DNA from: Veronia nyctiphanis
GTDB lineage: Bacteria; Pseudomonadota; Gammaproteobacteria; Enterobacterales; Vibrionaceae
Assembly (NCBI RefSeq): GCF_004116385.1
Contig: NZ_PEIB01000006.1
Span: forward strand, 62,001 to 126,000
Direction of reading: 5' to 3'
DNA length: 64,000 bases
Shown: one piece after another, positions 53,896-64,000 of the stretch
How the letters are laid out: the number at the start of each line of letters is the position of its first letter
How positions within the stretch are numbered: position 1 is the first letter of the stretch
The notes under the pieces: model-generated
Seen by the model: the letters and a program-made list of their open reading frames with translations, nothing else
Database searches by the model: none
What the model was told of the DNA's origin: nothing
Program-made: the position numbers and the translations under genes

Positions 53896-54750
53896 ATGAG
53901 GGATTGCATAAAGACAATGCTGCTGAAAAGTAAAAATAAATCGCTGGACCTAAGCACACCTCAAATCATGGGGATTTTAAATGTCACCCCAGATTCTTTT
54001 TCCGATGGTGGGCTACACAACACGTTAGATCACGCACTGTTTCATGCGGAAAGAATGCTATCTTCTGGTGCCTCCATTTTGGATGTTGGCGGGGAGTCGA
54101 CCCGACCAGGCGCACCTGATGTCGCGCTTAATGAAGAGTTAGAGCGTGTTGTCCCGGTTGTGGAAGCCATCCGATCCCGCTTCGATTGCTGGATTTCTAT
54201 TGACACCAGTAAAGCAGTTGTCATGCGAGAGGCTATTCAAGCTGGTGGCGATTTGATAAATGATGTTAGGGCGTTGCGAGAGCCCGGGGCTTTGGGTACT
54301 GCGGCTGAGGCAGACGTGCCAGTGTGTCTGATGCACATGCAAGGGCAACCAAGAACGATGCAAACTAATCCTACTTACTCTGATTTGACTGGAGATATTG
54401 TCACCTTCTTTGAAGAGCGTATTGCCGCGTGTGAAGAGGTAGGCATTTGCCGAAAAAACATTATTCTCGATCCTGGATTTGGATTTGGCAAAACATTGAC
54501 ACACAATTATCAGCTACTTGATAAGCTGGAAGTATTCCATCGATTAGGTCTACCTGTGCTTGCGGGGATGAGCCGTAAATCGATGATTTATAAATTGCTT
54601 GCAAAAACACCACAGGAAGTGCTGGCAGGAAGCTTAGCCTGTGCAACGATAGCAGCCCTCAAGGGGGCGCAAATTATTCGGGTACATGATGTGGAAGAAA
54701 CCTGGGATGTGATTCATGTTGTACAACAGATAAAAAACACAACGCAGTAA
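53896..54750 (+). CDS. folP: Dihydropteroate synthase
   Basis: Joins p-aminobenzoate to dihydropterin pyrophosphate in folate synthesis; the sulfonamide target. The protein (284 residues from ATG 53896, 277 from ATG 53917) has [79 protein letters not shown] and RVHDVEET. The ATG at 53917 lies 15 bases after GAGGG and is a fair alternative. glmM follows 13 bases later. Confidence 0.95.
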   Translation: MRDCIKTMLLKSKNKSLDLSTPQIMGILNVTPDSFSDGGLHNTLDHALFHAERMLSSGASILDVGGESTRPGAPDVALNEELERVVPVVEAIRSRFDCWISIDTSKAVVMREAIQAGGDLINDVRALREPGALGTAAEADVPVCLMHMQGQPRTMQTNPTYSDLTGDIVTFFEERIAACEEVGICRKNIILDPGFGFGKTLTHNYQLLDKLEVFHRLGLPVLAGMSRKSMIYKLLAKTPQEVLAGSLACATIAALKGAQIIRVHDVEETWDVIHVVQQIKNTTQ

Positions 54751-54763
54751 GTTGGAGAATACA

Positions 54764-56099
54764 ATGACAGAACGCAAATACTTCGGTACCGACGGTGTCC
54801 GAGGTAAAGTAGGCCAATTCCCAATCACACCTGACTTTATCATGAAGCTTGGCTGGGCCGCTGGCCGTGTACTGAGTAAGCAGGGCACGAAGAAGGTCCT
54901 GATCGGAAAAGACACTCGCATCTCTGGCTACATGCTCGAATCTGCGCTCGAAGCCGGATTATCAGCTGCGGGACTGCAGCTGCTTTTACCGGCCCAATGC
55001 CGACGCCCGCCGTGGCTTACTTGACACAAACTTTTCGTGCAGAAGCCGGCATTGTTATTTCGGCATCTCACAATCCTTACTATGACAATGGTATCAAGTT
55101 CTTCTCATGCGAAGGTACAAAATTACCGGATGACCTCGAGTTGGCAATTGAAGCAGAGCTGGAGAAACCGCTGACATGCGTCGAGTCAGCGCAATTGGGT
55201 AAAGCAACACGCATTGATGATGCGGCTGGCCGTTATATCGAATTTTGTAAAAGTACGTTCCCCTCAGAGATGAGCCTATCTGGTTTAAAGATTGTCATAG
55301 ACTGCGCTCATGGTGCGACGTATCACATAGCACCATCGGTATTTTCTGAGCTTGGTGCTGATGTTGTTGCTATGGCCGTGAGCCAAATGGAACAAATATA
55401 AATGCTGAAGTCGGTGCAACCGACGTAAGGGCATTGCAGTCTCGCGTAGTAGAGGAGAAAGCTGACTTAGGTATCGCCTTTGATGGAGATGGCGATCGGG
55501 TGATCATGGTTGACGGTGAGGGTAACAAAGTTGACGGTGACCAGATTGCTTATATCATCGCGCGTGAAGCCCTGCGTCGAGGTGAGTTGAAAGGCGGTGT
55601 TGTTGGCACGCTGATGACAAACATGGGGATGGAAGTTGCACTCAAAAATCTGGGTATTCCATTTTCGCGTGCGAAAGTAGGCGATCGCTATGTTATGGAG
55701 CAATTGACAGAAAAAGGTTGGTCCATTGGTGCGGAGAACTCAGGACACGTGATCCTGTTGGACAAAGTCACTACAGGAGATGCGATTGTCGCTGCACTTC
55801 AGGTGCTATCGAGCGTTGTCGGAACGGGGATGAGCCTAGAGGCGCTATGGGAAGGCATGAGCATGTTCCCTCAAGTATTAGAAAACGTGCGTTTTTCTGG
55901 TGAATCCGACCCGCTACAGCACCCCTCTGTATTAGCTGCCAAAACTAGGGTAGAAGAGCAACTCGGTGATAACGGTCGCGTGTTATTACGCAAGTCAGGT
56001 ACTGAGCCTCTAATTCGGGTTATGGTAGAAGGCGAAGATGCAAAAAAAGTACAGGCATTTGCGCTAGAAATTGCAGATGCAGTAAAAGTCAGCTGCTGA
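54764..56099 (+). CDS. glmM: Phosphoglucosamine mutase, frame broken twice
   Basis: Converts glucosamine-6-phosphate to the 1-phosphate for UDP-GlcNAc, essential for the wall and LPS. Segments: [16 protein letters not shown] and [16 protein letters not shown]; then the phosphoserine loop [20 protein letters not shown]; then the metal site [14 protein letters not shown], the sugar loop GAENSGHVI and [15 protein letters not shown]. The breaks are at 54979 (G for [16 protein letters not shown]) and 55383-55384 (CC for [14 protein letters not shown]). Corrected length is 445 residues, identical to E. coli. GGAGAAT precedes ATG 54764. Confidence 0.95.
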
Positions 56100-56188
56100 T
56101 ACAGGGCGAAAAAAGGCAGAGCAAGTGTGCATTTTGATTACAAGATGTGCAAACGAACGGAAAAGGCATGTTTTTTTGTATTTTTCTC

Positions 56189-56217
56189 TTGTCTACCCTG
56201 CCTCCTTTCGCTAGTAT
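56189..56217 (+). promoter_or_regulatory. Probable sigma70 promoter of secG
   Basis: TTGTCT (56189-56194) and TAGTAT (56212-56217) are 17 bases apart, 85 bases before the secG start. Confidence 0.45.
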
Positions 56218-56301
56218 TCCTCCCGCTCCCAACGATTGGGGGATGCGCTGGTGAGGACTTAGAGCTTAGCTGGCTCAACAATTTGGAACATAGGTGGAAA
56301 C

Positions 56302-56643
56302 ATGTACGAAATTCTACTTGTGATTTATCTGTTGGCCGCAATTGGCGTTATTGGCCTAGTTCTGGTTCAACAAGGTAAAGGCGCAGATATGGGAGCCTCA
56401 TTTGGGGCTGGGGCATCAAACACAGTGTTTGGCTCTGGCGGCTCTGGAAACTTTTTGACCCGAATGACAGCAGTTTTTGCAACAATATTTTTCATTCTTA
56501 GTTTGGTCTTGGGTAACCTTTCAACCCATAACACAAAAGCTGGGAGCGAGTGGGAAGACCTAAGTCAGCCTGCTTCGGTTGAGAAAGTGGATACTGCTAC
56601 GGATGTTCCTGCTACTAACAATAGCGACATCCCGACAAACTAA
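56302..56643 (+). CDS. secG: Protein-export membrane protein SecG
   Basis: Auxiliary subunit of the SecYEG translocon. The 113-residue protein has two membrane helices ([39 protein letters not shown]) joined by the conserved glycine-rich loop [20 protein letters not shown], and a polar C-terminal tail. ATG 56302 follows AGGTGG. tRNA-Leu follows seven bases later, as in E. coli. Confidence 0.96.
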   Translation: MYEILLVIYLLAAIGVIGLVLVQQGKGADMGASFGAGASNTVFGSGGSGNFLTRMTAVFATIFFILSLVLGNLSTHNTKAGSEWEDLSQPASVEKVDTATDVPATNNSDIPTN

Positions 56644-56650
56644 AGTATTT

Positions 56651-56737
56651 GCCGAGGTGGTGGAATTGGTAGACACGCTATCTTGAGGGGGTAGTGCCTA
56701 TCTAGGCGTGCGGGTTCAAGTCCCGCTCTCGGCACCA
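56651..56737 (+). tRNA. tRNA-Leu, anticodon GAG
   Basis: An 87-base class II tRNA with a long variable arm. The acceptor stem GCCGAGG pairs with TCTCGGC (one G-T pair), the anticodon loop reads CTTGAGG, the T loop is GGTTCAAGTCC and the 3' end ACCA is encoded. It lies in the secG-leuU position. Confidence 0.95.
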
Positions 56738-56768
56738 AAATTTTGCCTTAAATTGGCAACACCTTTTC

Positions 56769-56798
56769 TTGCAAATGCAAGCACGCTGGCGATATAAT
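56769..56798 (+). promoter_or_regulatory. Promoter of the initiator tRNA / nusA operon
   Basis: TTGCAA (56769-56774) and TATAAT (56793-56798) are 18 bases apart. A GC-rich stretch lies between the -10 and the tRNA start, as in stringently controlled tRNA promoters. Confidence 0.75.
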
Positions 56799-56812
56799 AC
56801 TCGCCGCTCGGA

Positions 56813-56889
<77 letters not shown>

Positions 56890-56968
56890 CTTTTCTGTAA
56901 ATGTTAATTGAGACCGATGACATTTACGGGTCACACAAGCAAGTGTGGCATCAGGGTCCAGTTACATT

Positions 56969-57047
56969 AAACCCCGAATTTCGGGGTTTTTTGTTATCTG
57001 AAGCTGACCATTCGGATGGATAACTGGGCTTTTAGGCCCTTTTTTTA
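56969..57047 (+). terminator. Two successive terminator-like hairpins between tRNA-fMet and rimP
   Basis: The first pairs ACCCCGA with TCGGGGT and ends in TTTTTT. The second (GGGC with GCCC at 57026-57039) is weaker and ends in T8. They probably free the tRNA 3' end while letting some polymerase, perhaps NusA-dependent, enter rimP-nusA. Confidence 0.65.
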
Positions 57048-57062
57048 TTTCTGGGGTTTGTA

Positions 57063-57518
57063 ATGACAGGACTAGAAAAACAGCTGACCGAGTTGCTTGA
57101 AGCGCCGGTAAGTGCGTTGGACTATGAACTTGTTGGGCTTGAGTTTGTCCGTGCAGGACAGCACTCAACCCTTAGGATCTTTATTGATCACCCAAACGGT
57201 ATAACGGTTGAAGACTGTGCCGAAGTAAGTCGTCAAGTGAGTGCAGTGATGGATGTAGAAGATCCGGTCACAGTAGCATACAATCTTGAAGTTTCTTCGC
57301 CAGGCTTGGAACGGCCACTCTTCAAAGCTGAACATTATCAGCAATTTATTGGCCAAGAAGTCAACATTGTACTAAAAATGGCAATGCAGAATCGCCGTAA
57401 ATGGAAAGGTGAGATTCTTTCTGTTGATGGTGAAACCGTCAGTGTCAATGTTGATGGCAACGAAGAGACGTTCGTCCTTAGCAATATCGCCAAGGCCAAC
57501 TTGGTTCCTTCATTTTAA
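57063..57518 (+). CDS. rimP: Ribosome maturation factor RimP
   Basis: Helps assemble the 30S subunit around S12. The 151-residue protein has the N-terminal alpha/beta domain ([53 protein letters not shown]) and a C-terminal Sm-like domain. ATG 57063 is the first gene of rimP-nusA-infB. Confidence 0.95.
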   Translation: MTGLEKQLTELLEAPVSALDYELVGLEFVRAGQHSTLRIFIDHPNGITVEDCAEVSRQVSAVMDVEDPVTVAYNLEVSSPGLERPLFKAEHYQQFIGQEVNIVLKMAMQNRRKWKGEILSVDGETVSVNVDGNEETFVLSNIAKANLVPSF

Positions 57519-57539
57519 GGCTAAATGAGGCATTAGTTC

Positions 57540-59027
57540 ATGAACAAAGAAATCTTGGCTGTCGTAGAAGCGGTATCCAATGAAAAAGCTGTTCCCCGTG
57601 AGCGCATTTTTGAAGCGCTCGAAACGGCGCTTGCGACAGCAACAAAGAAAAAGTACGAGGCAGACATCGACGTACGTGTTGCTATCGATCGCAAAACCGG
57701 TGAGTTTGATACTTTCCGTCGCTGGGAAATCGTAGAAGAAGTAGCCTTACCGACCCGAGAAATTACGCTCGAAGCGGCGCAGTTTGAAGATGAAACCTTA
57801 GAACTGGGTCAGCATGTAGAAGACGATATTGAGTCGGTAACTTTTGACCGTATTACGACCCAGACAGCCAAGCAAGTCATTGTACAGAAAGTACGAGAAG
57901 CGGAGCGTGCCCAGGTCGTTGAGCAGTTCATGGATAACGAAGGTGAGTTAATCACTGGTGTGGTTAAAAAAGTTAACCGCGATGTCGTTATTATTGATCT
58001 GGGTAATAATGCTGAAGCGGCAATTCAGCGTGACGATCAGCTTCCTCGCGAAAACTTCCGCCCGGGTGACCGAGTGCGTGGTTTGCTATATGCTGTTCGC
58101 CCTGAAGCGCGTGGGTTCCAGTTGTTCATGACCCGCTCGAAGCCTGAAATGTTGATTGAATTATTCCGCATTGAAGTGCCAGAGATTGGCGAAGAAATGA
58201 TTGAGATCATGGGTGCTGCCCGTGACCCCGGTTCTCGCGCAAAAATTGCAGTGAAAACCAATGACAAACGTATCGACCCTGTTGGTGCATGTGTAGGTAT
58301 GCGTGGTGCCCGTGTTCAGGCTGTTTCAGGCGAGCTTGGTGGCGAGCGTATTGATATCGTGTTGTGGGATGACAATCCTGCTCAATTCGTAATCAATGCC
58401 ATGGCACCTGCAGATGTTGCGTCTATCATCGTTGATGAAGACAGCCACACCATGGATATCGCTGTTGAAGCTGATAACCTGGCGCAGGCAATCGGTCGAA
58501 GCGGTCAAAACGTCCGTTTGGCTTCTCAACTAACGGGTTGGGAACTGAATGTGATGACAGTAGAAGATCTCCAGAAGAAGCACGAAGCAGAGGCAAATCA
58601 ATCAATTGATTTGTTCGTTAAGCATCTGGATATCGAAGAAGATTTTGCAGAACTGCTGGTTAAAGAAGGTTTCGCCGCTTTGGAAGAAGTTGCGTATGTA
58701 CCGACAAACGAGCTGCTCGAAATCGATGGCCTTGATGAAGACACAGTTGAAGAACTGCGTAACCGTGCCAAAGAAGCTCTGACCACAATCGCGCTGGCGA
58801 AAGAAGAGATTCTTGATGGTGCAGAGCCTGCTGAAGACCTATTGGGTCTGGAAGGACTGGAGCGCGAAATGGCGTTCCGTCTTGCAGCGAAAGGCATCAG
58901 CACACTGGAAGATCTGGCCGACCAAGGCACAGACGATCTTCTGGACATTGAGGGATTAAATGAAGTTAAAGCGGGTGAGCTTATCATGGCCGCGCGCAAT
59001 ATTTGCTGGTTCAGCGACGAAGCGTAA
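57540..59027 (+). CDS. nusA: Transcription termination/antitermination factor NusA
   Basis: Binds RNA polymerase and RNA, increasing pausing and termination and supporting antitermination. The 495-residue protein has the N-terminal polymerase-binding domain, an S1 domain ([20 protein letters not shown]), two KH domains ([37 protein letters not shown]) and two C-terminal acidic repeats ([32 protein letters not shown]), the gammaproteobacterial form. infB follows 20 bases later. Confidence 0.97.
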   Translation: MNKEILAVVEAVSNEKAVPRERIFEALETALATATKKKYEADIDVRVAIDRKTGEFDTFRRWEIVEEVALPTREITLEAAQFEDETLELGQHVEDDIESVTFDRITTQTAKQVIVQKVREAERAQVVEQFMDNEGELITGVVKKVNRDVVIIDLGNNAEAAIQRDDQLPRENFRPGDRVRGLLYAVRPEARGFQLFMTRSKPEMLIELFRIEVPEIGEEMIEIMGAARDPGSRAKIAVKTNDKRIDPVGACVGMRGARVQAVSGELGGERIDIVLWDDNPAQFVINAMAPADVASIIVDEDSHTMDIAVEADNLAQAIGRSGQNVRLASQLTGWELNVMTVEDLQKKHEAEANQSIDLFVKHLDIEEDFAELLVKEGFAALEEVAYVPTNELLEIDGLDEDTVEELRNRAKEALTTIALAKEEILDGAEPAEDLLGLEGLEREMAFRLAAKGISTLEDLADQGTDDLLDIEGLNEVKAGELIMAARNICWFSDEA

Positions 59028-59047
59028 CGCAGCAAAGGAGGAGCATA

Positions 59048-61731
59048 ATGTCAGAGGTTACAGTTAAAGCACTGGCGAGTGAGATTGATACGTCAGTTGA
59101 CCGCTTGCTGAAACAGTTCGAAGATGCCGGTATCACAAAAGCCGCAGATGACAACGTAAGCCAGGATGAGAAACAAACCTTGCTGTCTCACCTCAAGCGA
59201 GAGCACGGTGACGATGGCAGCGCTCCAACTCGTCTGACGTTACAACGCAAGAAGCGCAGTACTCTCAGCGTGTCAGGCGCTGGGGGTAAGAGTAAAGATG
59301 TTCAGGTAGAAGTGCGTAAAAAACGCACCTATGTAAAACGTAGTGACCTGGAAGAACAAAAAGTAGCAGAAGAAACTGCCCAGCGTGAGGCAGAAGAAGC
59401 TGCTCAGCGTGAAGCAGAAGAAATCGCAAAGCGTGAAGCGGAAGAAAAAGCGAAGCGCGAAGCAGAAGAGAAAGCCAAACGTGACGCCGAAGAGAAAGCG
59501 AAACGTGAAGCAGAAGAAAAAGCTCGTATTGAAGCAGAGAAAGCGCATCAGGCTGATGAATCCGATGAGGAAAAAGCCGAGCGTGAGGCTACTCAAGCTC
59601 AAGCGAAGAAAGAAGCTGATGAACTCAAGCGTCGCCAGGAAGAGGAAGCCAAGCGTAAAGCTGAAGAAGAAAGTCAGCGCCAGCTAGAAGAGGCACGCAA
59701 AATGGCAGAATTGAACCAAGAACGCTGGAGTGAGCAAGACTCCAAACTGAAAACAATGGAATCTGCGGATCACCATACTGTGACGTCACAGTATGCACGC
59801 GAAGCGGAAGATGAAGCCGATCGCAGCCAAGAAGCAGCGCCTCGTCGTCGTAAAAAGAAAAAAGCGGCAGGACAAGATTCAGATAACGGTAACAACCGTA
59901 ATCGTCGCGGCAAAAAAGGCCGTATGGCTAAGCCTACGTCTATGCAGCATGGTTTCCAGAAGCCTGCACAGAAAGTGAATCGTGATGTAGAAATTGGCGA
60001 AACCGTCACTGTTGCTGAGCTGGCTAACAAAATGGCCGTGAAAGCCACTGAAGTCATCAAAGCAATGATGAAGATGGGTGCAATGGCGACCATTAACCAA
60101 GTGATTGATCAGGAAACTGCTCAACTGGTTGCGGAAGAAATGGGCCATAAAGTTGTTCTCCGTAAAGAGAATGAACTGGAAGAGGCAGTACTGTCAGATC
60201 GTGATGACAGCGCATCGAAAGAACCTCGTGCACCTGTTGTTACTATCATGGGTCACGTTGACCATGGTAAAACGTCTCTGCTTGACTATATCCGTAAAGC
60301 ACACGTTGCGTCTGGCGAGGCTGGCGGTATTACCCAGCACATCGGTGCATACCACGTAGAAACTGACAACGGTATGATCACCTTCCTCGATACTCCTGGA
60401 CACGCCGCATTTACCTCAATGCGTGCACGTGGTGCGAAAGCGACCGATATCGTTATTCTGGTTGTTGCTGCGGACGATGGCGTTATGCCACAGACTATCG
60501 AAGCGATTCAGCACGCGAAAGCAGCTGACGTACCTTTGATTGTTGCAGTAAACAAGATTGATAAAGAAGCAGCCAACCCAGATCAAGTGAAGAACGAGCT
60601 GGCTCAACACAATGTTATTCCTGAAGACTGGGGCGGCGAGAACATGTTTGTTCACGTTTCAGCGAAGCAAGGTATCAACATTGACGGCCTGCTTGAAGCT
60701 ATCTTCTTCAGTCAGAAGTTCTGGAACTGGAAGCGGTCCGTGATGCAATGGGTCACGGTGTTGTTGTTGAATCTCGCCTTGATAAAGGTCGTGGTCCAGT
60801 TGCAACGGTACTGGTTCAGGAAGGTACGCTGAGAAAAGGCGACATCGTCCTTTGTGGTCTTGAGTATGGCCGTGTTCGTGCAATGCGCGATGAGAACGGT
60901 AAAGAGGTCGATTCTGCCGGACCTTCGATTCCTGTTGAGATTCTGGGTCTATCTGGTGTTCCTTCTGCAGGTGACGAAGCGACAGTTGTTCGTGACGAGC
61001 GTAAAGCGCGTGAAGTTGCTCTGTATCGTCAGGGTAAATTCCGTGACGTTAAACTAGCACGCCAGCAGAAAGCGAAACTGGAAAACATGTTCTCTAACAT
61101 GGAAGAAGGTGAAGTCTCTGAGCTTAACATCGTACTTAAAGCTGACGTACAGGGCTCTGTGGAAGCAATCGCAGACTCGCTGGTTAAACTGTCTACTGAC
61201 GAAGTTAAGGTTAAGATTGTCGGTTCAGGTGTCGGTGGTATCACTGAAACTGATGCAGTACTGGCTGCAGCATCGAATGCAATCCTGTGCGGCTTTAACG
61301 TCCGTGCAGACGCAGCAGCGCGTAAGACTATCGAAACTGAAAGCCTCGACCTGCGTTACTACTCTGTTATCTATGCCCTGATTGATGAAGTGAAACAAGC
61401 GATGAGCGGTATGCTTGCGCCTGAGTTCAAACAAGAGATCATGGGTCTGGCAGAAGTACGTGAAGTGTTTAAGTCTCCGAAGATTGGCTCAATCGCTGGT
61501 TGTATGGTGACGGAAGGCAGCATCAAGCGTAACAACCCTATCCGCGTTCTGCGTGATAACGTTGTTATCTACGAAGGTGAGCTTGAGTCACTGCGTCGCT
61601 TTAAAGACGACGTACAAGAAGTGACGAAAGGTTATGAGTGTGGTATCGGCGTTAAGAACTATAACGACGTCCGCGTTGGTGACCAGATCGAAGTTTACGA
61701 GACTGTTGAAATCAAGCGTACTATCGATTAA
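59048..61731 (+). CDS. infB: Translation initiation factor IF-2, frame broken once
   Basis: GTPase delivering initiator tRNA to the 30S subunit. The N-terminal part has an IF2 domain, a long charged coiled coil of KREAEEKA-type repeats (about 59385-59700) and the second N domain. The G domain has [31 protein letters not shown] and NKIDKEA. The frame breaks at 60703 (C for CC), after which [20 protein letters not shown] continues to the stop. Corrected length is 894 residues, against 890 in E. coli. AAAGGAGGAGC precedes ATG 59048; the ATG at 59003 is inside nusA. Confidence 0.95.
59774..59795. repeat. Perfect 22-base palindrome inside infB
   Basis: The 22 bases are fully self-complementary, with the central octamer GTGACGTCAC-like core TGACGTCA. 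They lie in the linker between the coiled coil and the second N domain of IF-2. Confidence 0.6.
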
Positions 61732-61765
61732 TACCTGACTGTAACAGGTTGTTTATAAACACCAT

Positions 61766-61799
61766 GAGGGGAAGTGCCAGGCGCTTTCCCTCATTCTTT
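61766..61799 (+). terminator. Hairpin between infB and rbfA
   Basis: An 11-base stem (61766-61776 with 61782-61792, two G-T pairs) with loop CCAGG, followed by the T-rich ATTCTTTATT. It could be a partial terminator or a processing site inside the operon. Confidence 0.5.
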
Positions 61800-61816
61800 A
61801 TTGAAGAGAGAAGGTT

Positions 61817-62203
61817 ATGGCAAAAGAATTCAGCCGTACTCAACGTGTCTCCCAGCAGATACAAAAAGAAGTTGCGTTAATCCTGCAACGTGAAATCAAA
61901 GACCCACGCATTGGTATGGTGACGGTATCAGGCGTTGAAGTCTCTCGCGATCTGGCTTATGCCAAAGTATTCGTGACCTTTCTGACCACTGGTGAGCAGA
62001 CACCTGAAGGTGGTCTCGAAGCATTAAGAGAAGTTGCAGGCTATGTGCGTAGCTTACTGGGCAAAGCGATTCGTCTGCGTGTTACCCCAGAGATTAACTT
62101 CTTTTTTGACCAGTCGCTGACCGAAGGTATGCGTATTTCAAACCTGGTATCACAAGCTGTGAAATCAGATGAAGATCGTCGTGTTGATGGAGACGAGGAC
62201 TGA
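61817..62203 (+). CDS. rbfA: 30S ribosome-binding factor A
   Basis: Cold-shock factor binding near the 5' helix of 16S rRNA during 30S maturation. The 128-residue KH-fold protein reads [38 protein letters not shown] and [23 protein letters not shown] 61817 follows GAGAGAAGG. Its stop overlaps the truB ATG by one base. Confidence 0.96.
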   Translation: MAKEFSRTQRVSQQIQKEVALILQREIKDPRIGMVTVSGVEVSRDLAYAKVFVTFLTTGEQTPEGGLEALREVAGYVRSLLGKAIRLRVTPEINFFFDQSLTEGMRISNLVSQAVKSDEDRRVDGDED

Positions 62204-63153
62204 TGGGCCGCCGACCACGCCGCAGAGGACGTCCGGTCGATGGCGTCATCCTGCTCGACAAACCGACTGGTATTACTTCCAATGACGCCTTGCAGAAAGT
62301 GAAGCGTATCTATTTTGCTGAAAAAGCAGGCCATACGGGTGCGTTGGACCCGTTAGCGACAGGCATGTTACCTATCTGTTTCGGTGAAGCGACCAAGTTT
62401 TCGCAGTTCTTGCTGGATTCAGACAAGCGTTATCGTGTGGTAGCGAAGCTCGGCGAACGCACCAATACGTCTGATTCAGACGGTGAAGTCGTCGAAACTC
62501 GCCCAGTTGCAGTTGACCGCGGTCAGCTCGAACGTTGTATCGCGAAATTCCGTGGCGATACCATGCAAGTTCCTTCTATGTTCTCTGCGTTGAAATATCA
62601 GGGACGTCCGTTGTATGAATATGCCCGCGAAGGTATTGAAGTACCGCGTGAAGCACGAAAGATCACCGTCTATGAAATCGAACTGTTAGGTTTCAGCGGC
62701 GATGAAATTGAAATGGAAGTACATTGCTCAAAAGGCACTTACATTCGCACTATCGTCGATGATCTCGGTGAAATGTTAGGCTGCGGTGCGCATGTGACAG
62801 CACTTCGTCGCATTGGAGTATCCGGTTATCCTATCGAGAAGATGGTGACATTGGAGCAACTGGAAACTTTGCTAGAGCAAGCACGTGAGCAGGATATTCA
62901 ACCTCGCGAACTGCTTGACCCTCTGCTACTGCCGCTTGATACAGCTGTTCAGGACCTTAACGAGGTCAATCTGTTGCCAGTCGTCTCCAACTACGTCATG
63001 CATGGTCAGGCGGTGCAAGCACCGAACGTACCAGACGAAGGTTTTGTCCGGATGACCGTGGGTGACGAGCGTACGTTTATTGGTGTAGCAGAAATTGATG
63101 CAGACGGCATGGTGGCTCCACGTCGTCTGGTGTCTGGTCAGCGTAACGGCTGA
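62203..63153 (+). CDS. truB: tRNA pseudouridine55 synthase
   Basis: Makes pseudouridine 55 in the T loop of tRNAs. The 316-residue protein has [17 protein letters not shown], the catalytic aspartate in [19 protein letters not shown], the nucleotide-binding [20 protein letters not shown] and a C-terminal PUA-like domain. It overlaps rbfA by one base. Confidence 0.97.
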   Translation: MGRRPRRRGRPVDGVILLDKPTGITSNDALQKVKRIYFAEKAGHTGALDPLATGMLPICFGEATKFSQFLLDSDKRYRVVAKLGERTNTSDSDGEVVETRPVAVDRGQLERCIAKFRGDTMQVPSMFSALKYQGRPLYEYAREGIEVPREARKITVYEIELLGFSGDEIEMEVHCSKGTYIRTIVDDLGEMLGCGAHVTALRRIGVSGYPIEKMVTLEQLETLLEQAREQDIQPRELLDPLLLPLDTAVQDLNEVNLLPVVSNYVMHGQAVQAPNVPDEGFVRMTVGDERTFIGVAEIDADGMVAPRRLVSGQRNG

Positions 63154-63278
63154 TTGATAGGCGGCGAAATGGGTGTTGTCATCACTAACTAATCCCTGTA
63201 GAATTCGTCGCCTCGGGTGCTGGCTGAATCAGAGATTGGCTGGCACAAATATAAACCTTTTACATTTAGGAAAAGACA

Positions 63279-63548
63279 ATGTCTCTGAATGCAGAAACTA
63301 AAGCAGCAATCGTTGCTGAATACGCGCAAGGCGAAAACGACACCGGTTCACCAGAAGTTCAAATCGCTCTGCTGACCGCTTCTATCAACCACCTGCAAGG
63401 CCACTTCGCCGAGCACAAAGGTGATCACCACAGCCGTCGCGGTCTGATGCGTATGGTTTGGCGTCGTCGTAAGCTTCTGGACTACTTGAAGCGTAAAAAC
63501 GCTGATAGCTACCTGGATCTGCTTAAGCGCCTGGAGCTGCGTCGCTAA
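63279..63548 (+). CDS. rpsO: 30S ribosomal protein S15
   Basis: Binds 16S rRNA at helix 20-22 and nucleates the platform. The 89-residue protein reads [38 protein letters not shown] and [25 protein letters not shown] precedes ATG 63279. In E. coli S15 represses its own translation through a leader pseudoknot; the 125-base gap after truB could hold such a structure, but I did not resolve one. Confidence 0.97.
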   Translation: MSLNAETKAAIVAEYAQGENDTGSPEVQIALLTASINHLQGHFAEHKGDHHSRRGLMRMVWRRRKLLDYLKRKNADSYLDLLKRLELRR

Positions 63549-63565
63549 TCTGTCGCCGCATTCCA

Positions 63566-63597
63566 GAAAGGAGCCTTTATGGCTCCTTTCTTCGTTT
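63566..63597 (+). terminator. Terminator after rpsO
   Basis: GAAAGGAGCC (63566-63575) pairs with GGCTCCTTTC around TTTAT, then TTCGTTT. The T run is imperfect, as for the leaky rpsO terminator of E. coli. Confidence 0.8.
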
Positions 63598-63789
63598 ATA
63601 GGCCGGTCTTTTTCATCATGAATTCGACCGTCGCTACATCTTTCATTCGACTACTATTGTGTCTCTCTTTCTATACGAAATCCGACTGATAAATCTGACA
63701 AAATCCCGCATGAATACAAAGACTGTTGTTTGATTTATGCGCAACTTTATGATTTTGTTCTTCCGCATATCACTTCCCTGTAACCTGTG

Positions 63790-63795
63790 TATAAT
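63790..63795 (+). promoter_or_regulatory. Possible -10 element of the pnp promoter
   Basis: TATAAT preceded by TGTG lies 48 bases before the pnp leader hairpin. The -35 region is weak. The rest of 63598-63789 shows no gene. Confidence 0.4.
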
Positions 63796-63842
63796 ATGTG
63801 GCGATTCAGCAGTAAACGCAGTCAACGAAGTCGACCATCAGG

Positions 63843-63896
63843 TCGCGACTATTGCTAACACTTTGTATTTACACAGAGTCTTAGCATTAGTCGCGA
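63843..63896 (+). promoter_or_regulatory. pnp leader stem-loop (likely RNase III site)
   Basis: A long hairpin pairs 63843-63851 with 63888-63896, 63853-63858 with 63881-63886 and 63860-63866 with 63873-63879, broken only by single mismatches. In E. coli RNase III cuts such a stem in the pnp leader, starting PNPase autoregulation. Position 74 bases before the pnp start fits that role. Confidence 0.75.
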
Positions 63897-63969
63897 TTGG
63901 TGTTTGTGCTGAAAAAAATGATTAATCTGGTATCAGAATGAAAGATGCCAACCAAACAAGGATAATCAC

Positions 63970-64000
63970 GTGAATCCAATCGTAAAAACTTTCCAATACG
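63970..64000 (+). CDS. pnp: Polyribonucleotide nucleotidyltransferase, first ten codons only
   Basis: GTG 63970 opens MNPIVKTFQY, which matches the PNPase N terminus (VKTFQYG in Vibrio), preceded by AAGGATAA. The gene continues past the window. PNPase is the 3'-5' phosphorolytic exonuclease of the degradosome. Support comes from the short match, the rpsO-pnp order and the leader hairpin. Confidence 0.85.
   Translation, partial: MNPIVKTFQY

Noticed and set aside
59385-59687. Alternative-frame lysine/arginine-rich proteins in infB
   Set aside because: They are shadows of the repetitive charged coiled coil of IF-2.
59774-59795. CRP or LexA operator in infB
   Set aside because: Half-site spacing is wrong for both and it lies deep inside a coding region.
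63737-63925. 62-residue frame between rpsO and pnp
   Set aside because: It runs through the -10 element and the pnp leader hairpin, which explain the sequence better.

Overview
The window is a chromosomal housekeeping segment from a gammaproteobacterium, most likely a marine member of the Vibrionaceae. Gene neighbourhoods match that family: vpsR beside tas and mutH, a NptA-type Na/Pi carrier beside nhaA and nhaR, and hlyU beside rpsT and murJ. Several proteins (UDG, CarA, FtsH, NptA, VpsR, HlyU) read most like Vibrio relatives. An Enterovibrio/Grimontia-like genus is possible but cannot be fixed from the sequence alone. I see no insertion sequence, prophage, integron or CRISPR array.

Layout. 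(1) 1-4.4 kb: threonine operon thrA(partial)-thrB-thrC. (2) 4.4-12.7 kb: ung, a DUF3545 gene, a Na+/alanine-type symporter behind a structured leader, yaaA, srmB, trmN, brnQ, fldB. (3) 12.8-19.3 kb: xerD-dsbC-recJ-prfB-lysS, linking recombination, disulfide repair, DNA repair and translation; prfB carries the programmed +1 frameshift. (4) 19.3-25 kb, the most accessory part: a long AT-rich gap, vpsR, a probable 24-residue peptide, two related small basic proteins, tas, a small DUF6482-like gene and mutH. (5) 25-31.4 kb: rppH-ptsP-TSUP permease, an inverted thyA with lgt missing from its usual place, and nptA. (6) 31.8-43.5 kb: nhaA-nhaR, hlyU, rpsT, murJ, ribF-ileS-lspA-fkpB-ispH, dapB. (7) 43.9-50 kb: carAB with tandem ArgR boxes, then dacB. 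(8) 50-64 kb: greA, yhbY, rlmE-ftsH-folP-glmM-secG, tRNA-Leu(GAG), initiator tRNA-Met, rimP-nusA-infB-rbfA-truB-rpsO and the first codons of pnp.

Together the genes cover amino-acid and pyrimidine precursors (thr, carAB, dapB), envelope biogenesis (murJ, glmM, dacB, lspA, ispH, secG), the transcription/translation core, DNA and RNA maintenance (ung, mutH, recJ, xerD, rppH, rlmE, trmN) and Na+-driven transport (agcS, brnQ, nptA, nhaA).

Quality warning. At least thirteen single-base losses break otherwise well-conserved genes (thrC x2, agcS, srmB, brnQ, recJ, murJ x3, yhbY, glmM x2, infB). Restoring one base at each site gives a full-length protein. Many of these genes are essential, so I read the breaks as sequencing or assembly errors, not pseudogenes. 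The break in prfB is the only one that is biological. Candidate novelties are a riboswitch-like leader before agcS, a hidden small gene near 5.6 kb, the small-protein set beside vpsR, a VpsR variant, a triple Pho-box-like array at nptA and the missing lgt.
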